A stretch of 64,000 bases of DNA from Ovis canadensis (GCF_042477335.2 NC_091247.1:394501-458500), one strand, 5' to 3'. Shown: positions 11,697-33,500, counted from the first letter of the stretch. Numbers and translations: made by a program. The notes: generated by a model not told the origin, from the letters alone.

Positions 11697-12843
11697 TGAG
11701 TATTGCGTCAATCATTGAGAAAACAAGAGAATACCAGAAAAACATTTACTTCTGCTTTACTGATTACACCAAAGCCTTGACTGTAGATCACAACAAACTG
11801 TGGACAATTCTTAAAGAGTTGGGAGTACCAGACCACCTTCCCTGCCTCCCGAGAAACCTGTGTGCAGGTCAGGAGGCAACAGTTAGAGCTGGACATGCAA
11901 CGACAGGCTAGTTCCAAAATGGGAAAGGAGTAGTTCAAGGCTGTATATTGTCACCTTGTTAACAAGTTTCACTTCACTTATTTAACTTATATGCAGAGTA
12001 CATCATGTGAAATGCCAGGCTGGATGAAGCATAAGCTAGAATCAAGATTGCCCCAAGAAATATCAATAACTTCAGATACGCAGATGACACCACCTTTATG
12101 GCAGAACATGAAAAAGAACTAGAGAGCCTCTTGATGAAAGTGAAAGCGGAGAGTGAAAAAGCTGGCTTAAAACTCAATAAAATGAAGATCATGGCATCCG
12201 GTCCCATCACTTCATGGCAAGTAGATGGGGAAACAATGGAAGCAGTGACAGACTTTATTTTCTTGGGCTCCAAAATCACTGCAGATGGTGACTGCAGCCA
12301 TGAAATTAAAAGACGCTTGCTCCTTGGAAGAAAAGCTATGACCAACCTAGACAGCATATTAAAAAGCAGAGACATTACTTTGCTGACAAAGGTCTGTCTA
12401 GTCAAAGCTATGGTTTTTGCAGTAGTCACGTATGGATGTGAGAGTTGGACTATAAAGAAAGCTGAGCACCACAGATTTTTGAACTGTGGTGTTGGAGAAG
12501 ACTCTTGAGAGTCCTTTGGACTACAAGGAGATCCAACCAGTCCACCCTAAAGGAGATCAGTCCTGGAGATTCATTGGGAGGACCAATGTTGAAGCTGAAA
12601 CTCCAGCACTTTGGCCACCTGATGCAAAGAACTGACTCCTTGGAAAAGACCCTGATGCTGGGAAAGATTGAAGATGGGAGGAGACGGAGGTGACAGAGGA
12701 GGAGATGGTTGGATGGCATCACCTACTTGATGGATGTGAGTTTGAGTAGACTCCGGGAGTTGGTAGTGGACAGGGAGGCCTGGCGGGCTGCAGTCCATGG
12801 GGTCCCAAAGAGTCGGACACGACTGAGTGACTGAATGAGCTGA
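11697..12843 (+). mobile_element. BovB LINE fragment, 3' third
   Basis: A third sense-strand copy starts abruptly in the RT domain and follows directly on the tail of the previous one. It ends with the standard BovB/Bov-tA terminus near 12840 ('agtcggacacgactgagtga'). It carries a small internal insertion near 11960-11980 and in-frame stops. No clear target-site duplication could be read, so direct insertion and local duplication both remain possible. Confidence 0.88.
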
Positions 12844-13169
12844 GAACTCGGCTGCATTCAGGCAAGAGGCTCTTCTACTTTGTGTGGTGTCTGTCCAGGT
12901 TAAAATGACCTAGATATCGTTTTTGCTGGTGCCTGACACCTTGACCCGTGTGGCTGGGATGGCGGTGGCTGGTCAGGTTCCCCTTCCCTGAGGCCTCCCC
13001 ATATGATTTGCTTCAGGGTCTGCACAGAATGAGGATTTCCAGGTAGTGAGACTGTTTACCTGTGGGCAGGCCCCCGAGAGGGAGGAAGATGCAGCTGTCA
13101 GTCCTCAGACCTGGCCTCTCAAGTCCCAGACCTTTCTACCAGTTTATGTGTGTCAGAACAGTCAGAAGA

Positions 13170-13235
13170 GGGAGATCCCTGGCCGGGGTTCAATCCCTGG
13201 TCGGGGAGCTAAGATCCCGCAACCTGTGAGTCACG
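13170..13235 (+). mobile_element. tRNA-Glu-derived (CHR-type) SINE fragment
   Basis: The block 'ggttcaatccctggtcgggg' followed by 'agctaagatcccgcaacctg' is the B-box and downstream part of the cetartiodactyl tRNA-Glu SINE. The 5' head is missing. Confidence 0.65.
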
Positions 13236-13239
13236 GCGT

Positions 13240-13432
13240 AGGACTGTTACAGGAGGGGAGGAGCTGGATTGACGGTGGCGGTTTGAGACAAACGGGCATG
13301 CCAGCCGCCAGCAGGAGAGCCGACCAGCCGAAACCGATCTCACCATGGAGCCAGAAAATCAACGGCTGTGTTAAGCCGCTGAGTCCTGGGGTTGTTCGTT
13401 ACGCAGCAGCACGCATCTGGGCCAGACAGTGA
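13240..13432 (+). mobile_element. MaLR-like LTR fragment
   Basis: The end 'gttaagccgctgagtcctgg' followed by 'ggttgttcgttacgcagcag' matches the 3' part of ERVL-MaLR (MLT1/MST-class) LTRs. The 5' limit is a guess, and subfamily cannot be assigned by eye. Confidence 0.4.
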
Positions 13433-15325
13433 CATTTAGAAGTGAGAGCCTGCCAGTCACAAAACCCTGAAATGTGGCTCTTTGGAGCCAGGCAGCAGGC
13501 GAGCCTGGCAGTCAGTGAGGACTTCCATCCCCAGTGAAGGACAGAGAAGGGCAGGGCTGGGTCAGGATCGGTGGGGAAGTGGAAGACCACCCGGTGCTAA
13601 CAGGGCAGACAGAGGCCAACTGGTTTCTTTCCGTCATTTATGCTAAAGTAAAATAAAGAAAAGACAAATAAACTAAGCAAGTAATGTTCCATGTCCCACC
13701 AGAAGCTGGAGGAAATATTTCAAGTCGGGTCTTACAACTGGAAAATAAAAATATTTCTCAATCCCAGTCTTTCCAGGTAGCAACTGTCCTCAAGGTAAGA
13801 AATGGCATGCTGCGGAGGATTAAACCCAGGGCACTGCCAGCAAAGCACAACTTCAGGGTTAGAAGAAATCAAGGATGTGGTATATGACCCCTTGTTAAAA
13901 TTGCTGAAAGAGCCCGGGGGAGTGGACCTTCACATACGCTCTGAGCCACACGAAAGGGCTTCCAAGTGTCTTGAGGGACGGAGCACACGGCTCGACCTTG
14001 ACGTTCACAGCAGAAAGGAGCCTCTCAAAGATACTTGCAGGGTGGCTTTTGTCTAATAAAATCTGTTATAATTTGATACCTAGAAAATCTGCAATTTTTT
14101 TTTTTAACAGCTGTATCTGCTTAAACTAAAATGGATGATGTTCAAAATAAAAGAGGCTTCTGGGCCCTCAACTTTCTCCAGAAAAGAAGCAGGCTGAAGA
14201 GGCTACTTAGGCTGCAAACATTTCCCCGTGGAAGAGGATGCCTGAGGGGCAGGGCAAACAGGCAGAGAGAGAAGCCCACCCCAGAAGAGGGAGAGGGAGG
14301 GCATCACTCGCCCTTAAAGGAGCATTGTGACCTTGTCCGCTGCGTTTCAACCCTGCCGCGTGCGTGTGGCTACAGGGAGCACGCCGTCCTTTTCCTTTTT
14401 GAACCGGGTGTCTATTTACTTTTCCTGTGCTTCCCCATGGAATGTGGGTCTTGCAGGGGCAGGTAACTTGCTTCTGGCTTTGCTGCATGTCGTAAGCCAA
14501 GAGCAGTAGCAAGGTGTGGTTCTGGGGTCTTCATGCAGGAGGAACTTGAATCATTAGGGGCCAGAGTGTGGACCGGTGGCGCCCGCCCCCACCCGCCATA
14601 AGCTGTGCTTTCCAGAACTCGTGCTGCCGTGCACACCCCTCCCACACGGATTCCAGGCTTGCCGGCAGGACTTGCTGTGGCCAGCGGATACTAGCAGGGG
14701 AGATCCGAGCAGAGGTCCAACAGGGCCTGTCACGTAGAGTAGAGCCTCCACGCGGTGAGCGGTGCAGCTCTCCTGGCTAAATAACAGGACACCCCGCCCA
14801 GGGCAGGCCACAGGGAAGAGAAATGTGCCCCAGGTGAGTTCTCAGCTGGCTGCAAATGAAGGAAGGGCCCCCGACACTGGGTGGCACGGAAGATCCCCTG
14901 TCAGTCACACAATCGTGCAAAGTAATAAGCTGACGTGGTTGGACGCCAAGAAGTGTGTCACACAACAGCAGATCACAGAGACGTGAGCGTCCCCGGCACC
15001 TGCAGCCTCTCGCGAGTCTGCGCGGCTCTGAACCCCTTTCCATCTTTGCTCACCCCTACATCAGCGGTCCCCGAAGCCCCCTGAGTGCCCTGGGCAGGCA
15101 CGGGGCCCAGACTCTTAGGCGTCTCTGTCCGTGCCCTCACCTCTCCACACTCGCCGGGGTCCCCTCCGTCCTGGCTGCACCCAAATCTTCCTTCGCCTTG
15201 CTTTCTCAGGAGCAGCCTGGATAGACTGGAGACACGCAGCTACCCTGACTGGGCAGATGACACTGCCGGGCCCGCTGCTGTCTTCTCCTAGCTCCATCCT
15301 CGTCCTCTCTCCTGGGACCAGCTCC
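13433..15325. other. Intergenic DNA without recognised genes
   Basis: No exon, known repeat or RNA gene was recognised here. There is a short AT-rich stretch at 13650-13680 and 14070-14150 with several AATAAA-like words. Open frames are short and show no conserved protein. Confidence 0.45.
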
Positions 15326-15329
15326 CTTC

Positions 15330-16720
15330 TCACCTTCAGCTGATGGCCTCCTTCTCATCAGAGGAGAACCCCCCAGCTTCCTACATCCACACTCCCTTCC
15401 CTCAGACTCCCCTTGGAGCTGTGGCTGGGCGAACCGCCTGAGCAGTCCCGGGCCAGCCCTCCCACTCTCCTCTCGGCCACGGCTCACCTCTTCTCCTCCA
15501 CGGGCTCATTCCCGCTGGTGGAAAGCCTGCTGTTTCCTTTCCCACTACAAAACCAACAGTTTCTCTGGACTTGCCTCTTCTTTCTCGCTTTGGTCGTTTC
15601 TCTGCTCCCTTTCAGCCAGAACACCTTGAAGAGCAGTTGGTCCCGAGGCATTCCCTTCCATTCCCCCTCAGCCCCCTCAGGCCGGCTTACTCCTCCACCA
15701 CGGACACGTTAAGGTGACGGGCGCCCTCGCTGTGCGTTCTGTGCAAATCCGGGATCTCTCAGCAGCACTGGGCAAGGCCGATCTCTCCTTCTCAGCCTAG
15801 CACTGTCAGCGCTTGGCCCACTGCCCTCTCCTGGCTCCCCTCCTACCTGACATCCTCATGCTCTGGACCAGCTCCTCCTTCCAGCCTCCCTTCCCCCTTA
15901 GCATGAGAATACGCAGGGCTCAACCTTTCCCCCTCTATTTGCATTTCCTCCCATGGTGAGCTCGTCCAGTTGTACAGCTTTAAGTAGGAGAAATACGCTG
16001 GTGAACATCAGTCTACACTCAGGTATCCGATTGCCTTATAACCTTAGCCTGTGGCATGAGGAATAAATATATTTTTATCTTGCTAAGCCGCTGACAATTT
16101 AGGGTTGTTTGTTACTGCAGCATAACCAGGGCTATCCTGACTGCCGTCAAAGGTGGCCCCAGTACCATCATTTCTTAGTCGGGTAAGCTTGCATTAGCTC
16201 CCTAAACGTCCTGCCTGCTCCCACCCTTCCCTCACTGTCTGCATCAGCTGCCATGATGCACTAAAAAGCTATTCCTCGTTTCCTATCCTCCAATGGCTCC
16301 CTTTTCTGAGTGTAAAAGTCACAGTGCTCCCCAGACCCCACACCCTTCCCAACCTCCACCTCTCTGGCCATGTGCCCTGTTGCTCTGATGCGTTCATTGG
16401 CTCACAGAGACCGCCTCCGCTTTTCAAAAACGCCCAGCTGGGGCCAGATTAGGGCCTTGGCACTGGGCTCTCCCCGCTGCTGGGGATGCTGTTCCCCTGG
16501 AGCCCGCAGAGCTCACCCGCTCTCTCCCTCCCAGTTTGCTCAGGTTACTTGGCAGTGAGATCCACCCCGCCTCCACTTTCCCGGGGCCTCCAACTCCCTG
16601 ATGCTGGTCTACTCGTTTCCCCACAGCGTTGATCACTTTCTAACAAGGCGAGTAACTCGCTGGTCATGGGCCTTTTCTGGCCTCCCTCGCTAGAACAGGA
16701 GCAGGGGTTTGCTTGGTGCA
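15330..16720 (+). mobile_element. Old L2 LINE (plus strand), interrupted
   Basis: Blocks in the right order match the L2 consensus recalled from memory. They run from the RT region ('ccactacaaaaccaacagtt', 'ctggacttgcctcttctttc') through 'ccaatggctcccttttctga', 'cacctctctggccatgtgcc' and 'agggccttggcactgggctc' to the 3' region ('ttgatcactttctaacaa', 'ctagaacaggagcagggg'). It is heavily diverged, as expected for a repeat that predates the placental radiation. A MaLR-like piece (about 15960-16140) interrupts it. Confidence 0.6.
15960..16140 (+). mobile_element. MaLR-like LTR 3' fragment within L2
   Basis: The end 'ttgctaagccgctgacaatt' followed by 'gttgtttgttactgcagcat' is the characteristic 3' part of MaLR-class LTRs. 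Only this part is recognisable. Confidence 0.4.
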
Positions 16721-16899
16721 CTGGTGTAGAGCGGTTTCATTGGGGGTTGGGAGCGAGAGCCAGATGGAGTGGTTGCCAGGAGACAGGTATACCCCCAACC
16801 CCCGACCCCGAATCGTCAGGTCTGGGAGTTCCTGTTCGGGAAGGATTTGGAGCAGGCTTTTCAGCGCCCCTTCTCGAAGCCCAGGGAAGGATCGTGTCG

Positions 16900-17483
16900 C
16901 ACAGGCATGGGCTATGGGATCCTGATCCCGGCCCATGCGCGGAGGCGGCCAGGGAGAAGGGCGGGCGCAGTTCCCGGTCAGCCAACAGCGCTCGCTGGGC
17001 TCCCACGTTCCGAGGGCACTGGACCCAGCCACGGAGTCATACGGGCCCCGGGACTCCGGATCCGCGAATCCACCCCGGCCTCCAGCCCTCTGTCCAGGGA
17101 CTAGTCACAGGGAGCCGCAGCCAGCCCCGACCTGCAGGGCCCGGACGGCCCAGAGTGCCCAGCCAAACCGCCCGTTGCGCGGGCCGAGGCCGGGCTCGGG
17201 GGTCTGCGCTGCGAGCGGGTGGCGCACCCTCCCGCACAAAGCTTCCCGCGAAACTGACGTAGCGCCGGGCGGCCGCGCAGGCTCCGCCCCCGGCCGCGCC
17301 CCTCCCCGGCGCGCTCGCCGCGCCCCAACGCGCCTGCGCACTCGCCCTCCAGCCACTGGCTGCGGCGTGGCGGCGCGCGCCGGCCGGCGCCCTGCGCGCC
17401 GCGCGATTGGCCAGGCGGCGGCGGGCGGGGGTGTGTCCGCCGCGCGCCCCGCCCCTGGCTCCGCTCGCGGAGGTGCGCGCGGC

Positions 17484-17518
<35 letters not shown>

Positions 17519-17691
17519 GTGGCAGGTCCGGCGGGCGCCCGGCGGCGGCGGCCCGACCCCGGCCCAGCCTCGTCCCGCCCGCCCGCCCGCCTGGCCCCGT
17601 TCCCGGCCCCCACTCGCCCGCCCGGTGCGCCGCGGCCCCGCCCCGGCACCTCCCGAGGGAGCGGCGCCGCCGGCCGAGCGCAGGCCCGGCC
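16900..17691 (+). promoter_or_regulatory. ZMYND19 CpG-island promoter and 5' UTR
   Basis: A strongly GC- and CpG-rich block leads into the ZMYND19 ATG. Visible sites are a CRE-like TGACGTA (17255-17261), an NRF1-like CGCGCCTGCGCA (17329-17340), an inverted CCAAT box GATTGGC (17405-17411), several GC boxes, and a (GGC)n tract at 17481-17517, which is likely 5' UTR. There is no TATA box, which suits a broadly expressed gene. Confidence 0.7.
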
Positions 17692-27236
<9,545 letters not shown>

Positions 27237-27531
27237 CGCGGCGGCCGCGCGGCTCCCGGCTCCCCAGCGGCGGGCGCGGCGGCCGCCGGCGGGCCCGGGG
27301 TTCCCCCTGCACTGCCCCTGCCCCCGTCCGCAGCCAGAGGCTCCCCTGGAGCAGAGACAGCTGGGAGGGCCTGCCGGACGCTTCTCATTATTTATATGTT
27401 AATATGTTTGTAAACTCATGTACAGTTTTTTTGGGGGGGGGAAGGCGGGAGGGTTCAGAAGTACAAATCGGGTCGTTTGCTGTAACGCTTACTGGGCGGC
27501 CGGGCCAAGGCGGGCGGGGGACAGCAGGCAC

Positions 27532-27537
27532 AGTAAA
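27532..27537 (+). terminator. Likely ZMYND19 poly(A) signal (AGTAAA)
   Basis: No AATAAA lies close downstream of the ZMYND19 stop. The variant hexamer AGTAAA, about 300 nt after the stop, is followed by GT-rich sequence and is the best candidate. Confidence 0.4.
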
Positions 27538-28436
27538 GTGGGGCCGCCCGCACCCTGGCCGTGCTCTGCTCTCTGCCTCAGGCGGCGTCCGTGGGCACAG
27601 ATGGCGAGGCTGCCCCCAGGCTCGGGAGACGCATACCCGGCGGCCAGCAGGGGCCGCCGTTGTCACCCACACCCCGGGCACTCAGGGCGGGGGGGCCCCG
27701 TGACTTGAAGCTTGCCTAGGCGCCCAGCGTCCTGTACACCTTGCTGAGCACCCCCAGGGGCCGCAGGCGGCTGTGGCGGCAACCCTGGACCGCCCCGGCT
27801 CACCCCCAGCCCCACACGGCCCCCCAGGCTCCCCGCTGTCTGCCGGGACGCTGTGCGTGTGCCTGCCTGACCAGGGCCAGCTCCTGGGTGGCCTTTGGTA
27901 TGTGAGCTGAACTTTCCATGGCTGCCTTTGCAGAGCTTGGAGGCTTCTTGGACAGTGTGTCTGGAGAACAGGACTGAGGAGATGGGGAGCAGGCGGGCAC
28001 CTCAGTCCCAACACCAAGGGAGGGCTTTTCTTCAAGGGAAGGGGCCCAAGTGCCCACGGGTTTTGGCTGAGAAGACCTGGCTGCCGTGGAGGTTGGCCGT
28101 GGTGCCTCTTCCAAGTTCAAGTCTTTGCTGCAAGGGGGTCTGCTCCAGGTGCCCCAGACCGCCAGGGGGCTTAGCAAACTGTTGGGGAAGAGGATATCTG
28201 ATTCTGAGAGGCAGTCCTGCAGACCACAGCTGGCCTGAGGTCCGGGAGTGCTGTGCGGCCAGCATCCTGGGGTCATCCTGGGGCCGCGTGTGCTCGATTC
28301 ACCTTCAGAACCAGGCTCCTGGGATGAGCGCTGGCCTGCAGGCTGTGTGTCCCACCTGTGTGCTTGGGGGAGTGGCCAGCTTGGCCCTCCAGCCGGTCTC
28401 TCTCTCCCGACCAGCACTGACTCCCCTGTGGTTAGC

Positions 28437-28700
28437 TGCTGCTGCTGCTAAGTGGCTTCAGTTGTGTCCGACTCTGCGACCACATACACGGCAGCCCACC
28501 AGGCTCCCCTGTCCCTGGGAGTCTCCAGGCAAGAACACTGGAGTGGGTTGCCATTTCTTTCTCCAATGTATGAAAGTGAAAAGTGAAAGTGAAGTCGCTC
28601 AGTCATGGCCAACCCTCAGCAACCCCATGGACTGCAGTCTTCCAGGCTCCTCCGTCCATGGGGTTTTCCAGGCAAGAGTACTGGAGTGAGGTGCCATCGC
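28437..28700 (-). mobile_element. Bov-A2 SINE, antisense
   Basis: Two BovB-derived A units are joined by a short 'gtgaaaagtgaaagtgaag' linker, the hallmark of Bov-A2. They start on the plus strand with 'gctgctgctgctaagtggct'. It lies in the ZMYND19-DPH7 interval. Confidence 0.9.
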
Positions 28701-30270
28701 CGCCTTGTGGTTAGCTAGTCCTCAGAAAACTCCACTGGAATGGAAGTGCTGGAGTCTGCTGACCTGGAGGACGTCATGCTGGGTGTTGACCTCGGGTGCT
28801 CGTTGCTGTGCCACCTGGCTCACCTGGAACTGCCGTGCTCTGGGGCTCGCTGGCAGCTGTGGGGGTGGGGGGGTGTCGGGGGTGCGGCAGCATAGCTGGT
28901 GGCTGTCCTCTCCTGGTGGTGCTGTGTCTTGTGTTGCTTGGCAGACTCTTGAGTCTGGGCTGGTGCAGGGCCCTGGGTGGAGCTGAGAGGGTGGCAGAGG
29001 GCTTGCTGTCACTGCCACGGCCCCTGGAGCAGCCGCCCCAGGAAGGTGCCCTGGCACCCACAGGCTGGCTGTATCCCCTTGCTTCCCCTGTCCTTTATTG
29101 GATATCTGGCCCCTGGCTCTGTTCTGATGGCCCCGACCTCTTGACTTGGCAGCCACACATCTGAGAGCGACTGAGGGTCCAACATTGACGGCTCTTGCCT
29201 GTTAGGAGTGAGGCAGGGGGCTGCCTGGCCTGCCTTCTGCACCAGATTAGATCAAGGTGTGTGGTTCAGCCACTTCAGGGTGCCCTCCTGTGTCCTGCCC
29301 TTCTCTGCTTCAGCTGCCATCTGAACAGCTGACCTTTTATAGCCATAGAAACCACCTCAGAAACCACAGGCTGACCACCCAGGTCTCCATATGGATTTCA
29401 GTCTTGTCCCATTTCCCGCAGCTGCTGTAACAGGAACACAAGCTGGGTGCTTTGAAACAATGTAAGGTCTGGGTCCTGCACACCCGTGTGTGGGCAGGGT
29501 GGTGCTCCCTCTGAAGAGTCCAGGCTCCTCCAGCTCCCAGTGGCCTCAGGCAGCCCTTTCCTTGCAGAGGCTTCATGCCTGCCAGGCTTCTCCTGTGGGT
29601 GTCTGTAACAGACCACATCTCCTCGTAAGGCTGCTAGTGAAACTGGATTAGAGGTACACTAATGGCCTTAACTGGATGGCCTCTGTGAAGACCCTGTTTC
29701 TGAAGGTCACGTTCTGTGACGTTGCAGATAAGACTTCAGCATGTCTTGGGGGAGGACACAATTCAGTCTGGGGGAGAGTGAAGGACAGGGAAACCTGGCG
29801 GGCTGCAGTCTGTGGGGTCGCAGAGACACAGCTTAGCCGCTGGACAGTAACAGCATTCAGTTCATAACAGTGACACTTGCCTTCCCCAGACTTGTGCTGT
29901 AGAGTTAGGTTTTGTTGAATGGTGCCAGCACATAACGCAGTTTTCCAAGTCAGAGAGTGAGTGTGCTGGGTGCCCTCCCCTGTACCGTGTGTCTAATGGG
30001 CACGGACCCCACCTGCCCCTGGGGCTCACTCTCTGCTCCACGCCCTCTGTTCACCTTCCTGCTCGCGGCTGGGCCCTGGGCCCACCCTGTCTCCGTTCTC
30101 TGCGGTCCTGGCAGGATTCTGTGTCCGCTGATGCGCTGCACTTACCGCCCACAGGCAGGTAGCTCCCTGCGGTGGACATGACCGGGGAGAGGGAGGGCAG
30201 CCTGTGCCCAGGCTCTTTGGGTCAGACCCTGGATGGACTCTGCTCCGCTTTCACAGTCCGGCCCTCAGGT
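28701..30270. other. ZMYND19-DPH7 intergenic DNA
   Basis: No coding exon was recognised. A piece of Bov-tA 3' sequence on the plus strand is at about 29765-29850 ('acctggcgggctgcagtctg'). The rest up to the DPH7 GC-rich block is unassigned. Confidence 0.5.
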
Positions 30271-30354
30271 GACTCCGTGCCGCACGCTCGGGTGCCCGAT
30301 CCCGGGCCGGCCTCGCCGCCGCGCGGGGCACGCGGGGCGGGTTGAGTCTGCCGG

Positions 30355-30368
30355 CCAGCAGGGGGCGC
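30355..30368 (+). promoter_or_regulatory. CTCF-type motif upstream of DPH7
   Basis: CCAGCAGGGGGCGC agrees at every position with the usual CTCF core CCASYAGRKGGCRS. It sits in the GC-rich DPH7 promoter about 240 bp before the conserved exon 1 coding sequence, between ZMYND19 and DPH7. Binding is an inference. Confidence 0.65.
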
Positions 30369-30590
30369 GGGAGCGCGGCCTCGCGGGCGAGTCCGTGGGG
30401 CAGGAAGTCCCTCCCCGGAAGAGGCCCGGCGTCGGCGGCGGAAGTGGGAGCCGCGCCGTCCACCCGGCTGGGCGGCCCGCGTCGCAGAGCGCCCGCGCTC
30501 GGCGCTGTCAACGTGGCTTCCTTACTCAGCCGCTGCCGCGCGCTGCCCGCCACCACGGCCGCCGCCGCGTCCTCCGGGGGCGCGGGAGCC

Positions 30591-33500
30591 GACGGCCGAG
30601 TCCAGCTGTTGCAGGCGGTGGACACGGAGCTCACCGTGGACTCGGTGGAGTGGTGCCCGCTGGCCGGCTGCAGGCACTTGCTGGCGTGCGGCACCTACCA
30701 GCTGTGGAAGCCGGAGGGCCGGCCCGCCGACGGGGCGTGCCAGGTGCGCGGGCCTCCTTGCTTCGGGCCTCGGGCGGTCTGCGGCCCCAGGTGGCCGTTC
30801 CCAAGCGGCTCGAGTCCCCGACTCGAGCTCCTCTCGAGAAGGGCGAGGAGAGGCTCCTGAGAGGCAGAGCCGACCGCAAGCGTCGAGATCTCTCTGCTCT
30901 GCAGCGGTGAGGCTGGAGTGGAGACATCTCGTGTGGAGCCACACGAGGTGGACGCGACCTTGGCCTGTGGCCGGAATGTCAGACACGGCGTCCTGAAAGC
31001 GGGATGTCGTCTGTTTGCCGGCGTGGCCCAGGTTGTGGGTGAAGTCTAGAGCAAAGAGAAAAGGGGATGTCACAGGAGCTCTACCTAATGCCTTGAAGGC
31101 ATCCACTTACGCGGATCCAAACCTAAGCATTTTTAAGAGTGAAAGCTGGCACTGGGACCGTCCTAGGCAGGCAAACTGTGTCCCAAGGGAATCCTAACCA
31201 CAGCTCCTTTCTGTCGGCCCCTTTAGAAGAAGCATTGTATCCTAATCCACCTACTCGTTTATCACATACAAGAGAAAAGACATTTCTCCAGCTCAGAAAA
31301 TCAGTTCCCGAGTGTTGGCAAACCTCTTCTTTCCCTGTCCCTTTTGCCATCCTCTGGGTTCCTCAGTGTTTGTTAAGGTATTCAAAGAACACGTGCATTT
31401 TTTTGTAGAGTGAACTGGGTGTGGCCGAGCCTCCAGTTCGTTTGGGCTGTCTCTACCTGTACAGTTGCAATGAGGACAGGTCTCCCTGCCCCCTGGTTGA
31501 GGTCCAAAGAAGAGACACTTCTGCGATCCTGGACATGAAATGGTACGCATTTGGTAACAGTCCCCCTTGGTTGGAATTTGTCATGAAAACCTGATTGTTT
31601 AGTCAGAGGAGCCTGATGCCTGGTGGCATCAGACAAGACAGGGAGGCATCTGCGTGAAGTTGGGGTTCATTTCCTGTCCTGTCTTTTCCTGCCTGTGGAG
31701 GCTGCTGTAAACTTGGGGTTCATTTCTTTTTTCAGTTTCCAAGCCGTACAGGTACTGTTGGTCTGTTTGGGAAGCAGTGCTGATTTTCTGCTTCATAAAC
31801 TGGAGGATCTTGTAGGAACAGAACTGTAGGCTCCAAACTGGTTTGGGAACTGAAATCTATAACAGTGAGTCACGGGGGTGCCTGTCGTTTCCCTGTGCTC
31901 CGGGCACATCCTGTGTTCTGACTGGCATGTGCATTCTCTCCTAGGTGTCACGTTCCAGTGGCTGGCCATCCCGTCTTGGGTGTGGCGGATGCTTCGGGGT
32001 CCATAGAGCTCCTCCGCTTGCTGCCATCTGAGGTCAGTGACTGGGCCAGGCTTAGTGAGGGGTCCAAGGAGCACGGAGGGAGGCTGTGCTGAGGCGATCT
32101 TTTTCTAGGATGATCTGTTCGGTGGTGAACTTTATCGTGAAATGTTCTAAGGTAGCACACAGTTCACAGGTTTTAAGTTCACGGGTTCTACGTCTAACTC
32201 CCAAGAGGAAGACACCGTGTGTGTCGCCAGCAGAGGAGCTGAAGTGACAGGCAGGCCCTTTAACCTGACAGGGGGCCCGAACGCCCTGTTAGGAAAAAGC
32301 CTGGGCAGCATTCTTGGGCTGGCAGTGCTGGGCAGGAAGAGCAGTGTTTCCTAGGGCGGAGTGGTGTTTATCATCAGTAATTAAGAGAGCATAGGGTTCC
32401 TCTGGGCTTCCCCAAACATGGCACGGTGGGTAAGAAATCCGCCTGCAATTCAGGAGACGTGGGTTTGATCCCTGGGTCAGGAAGATCTCCTGGAGGAGGG
32501 CATGGCAACCCACTTCAGTTTTCTTGCCTGGACAATCCCATGGATAGGAACCTGGCAGACTGTACTCTGGGGCCACAAAGCGGCAGACACAGCTGAGCAG
32601 CTTAGTGATGTGTTGTCCCCCGGGCGTCTGACAGCAATCCCATGTCACGCGTCTGTAGAATGCCCGCGTGCTGGGGGCGGGGGCAGGTGAAAGAAGGAGC
32701 CTGACCACGTCTTGGCTCACGGGCGAGGGGAGTGGAGGGGGCGGCGCTGATGCAGGCGCTGCGAGTGGGCCTTGGGGCGGGCCCAGCTGGCCTCGGGCCC
32801 ACAGCGCTGAGCGCTGGTGAGGACGGCCTCGCTCCAGACATGCCGAGAGCGGCAGCCCTGTCTCAGGAAAGACGGCAGGGGTTCCTGAGGAGAGCTGCGC
32901 TCAGAACCAGAGTTGCAGGCAGGAGTAGGAAGACCTGGGAGGCAGCACAGCTGCCCTGCAGAGAGAGTCCAGCCCAGAGAAGCGGCGTGTCCATGGCTGC
33001 CTGTGTCCGGGCAAAGTCCCCTTTGTCCTGTCCCTGGAGGCCCTGGGCGATAGGAAGCCGCAGCGGCAGCGCTTCCAAGAGGCTGCGCGGGCGCCATGCT
33101 TGTCTCCAGGAGGGCCTGGGCAGCAGAGAGGCCCGCTTCCCCTGAGCTCTCGTGTGTGGGCAGGCCCTCCTTCAGCAGTGAGGGCTCCTGGAGCGGGCTT
33201 GGCAGTGTTCCCAGGCTCTGCTCGGCAGGGTGCCTGAGGACTCGTTCACCGGAGTGGGGCGCCGGGGCCGCTCGCTCCCCTCTGACGTCTTCCTTCTCTC
33301 TAGCAGGACACTTGGACGCTACAGCCCTGCTCCCGCTTGGCCCTGGAAAAGCAGTGTCTCGCCTTGTCCTTGGACTGGTCCACTGGGAAAGCTGGGAGGT
33401 GAGGGCCAGCGGAGGTGGGCCTGAGTCTTGGCTATTTCGTGTGAGAGGCAGAAGGAAAGCCACCTTGCCGGCCGTGACTGTGGCTCTCATGCCTGGGAGT

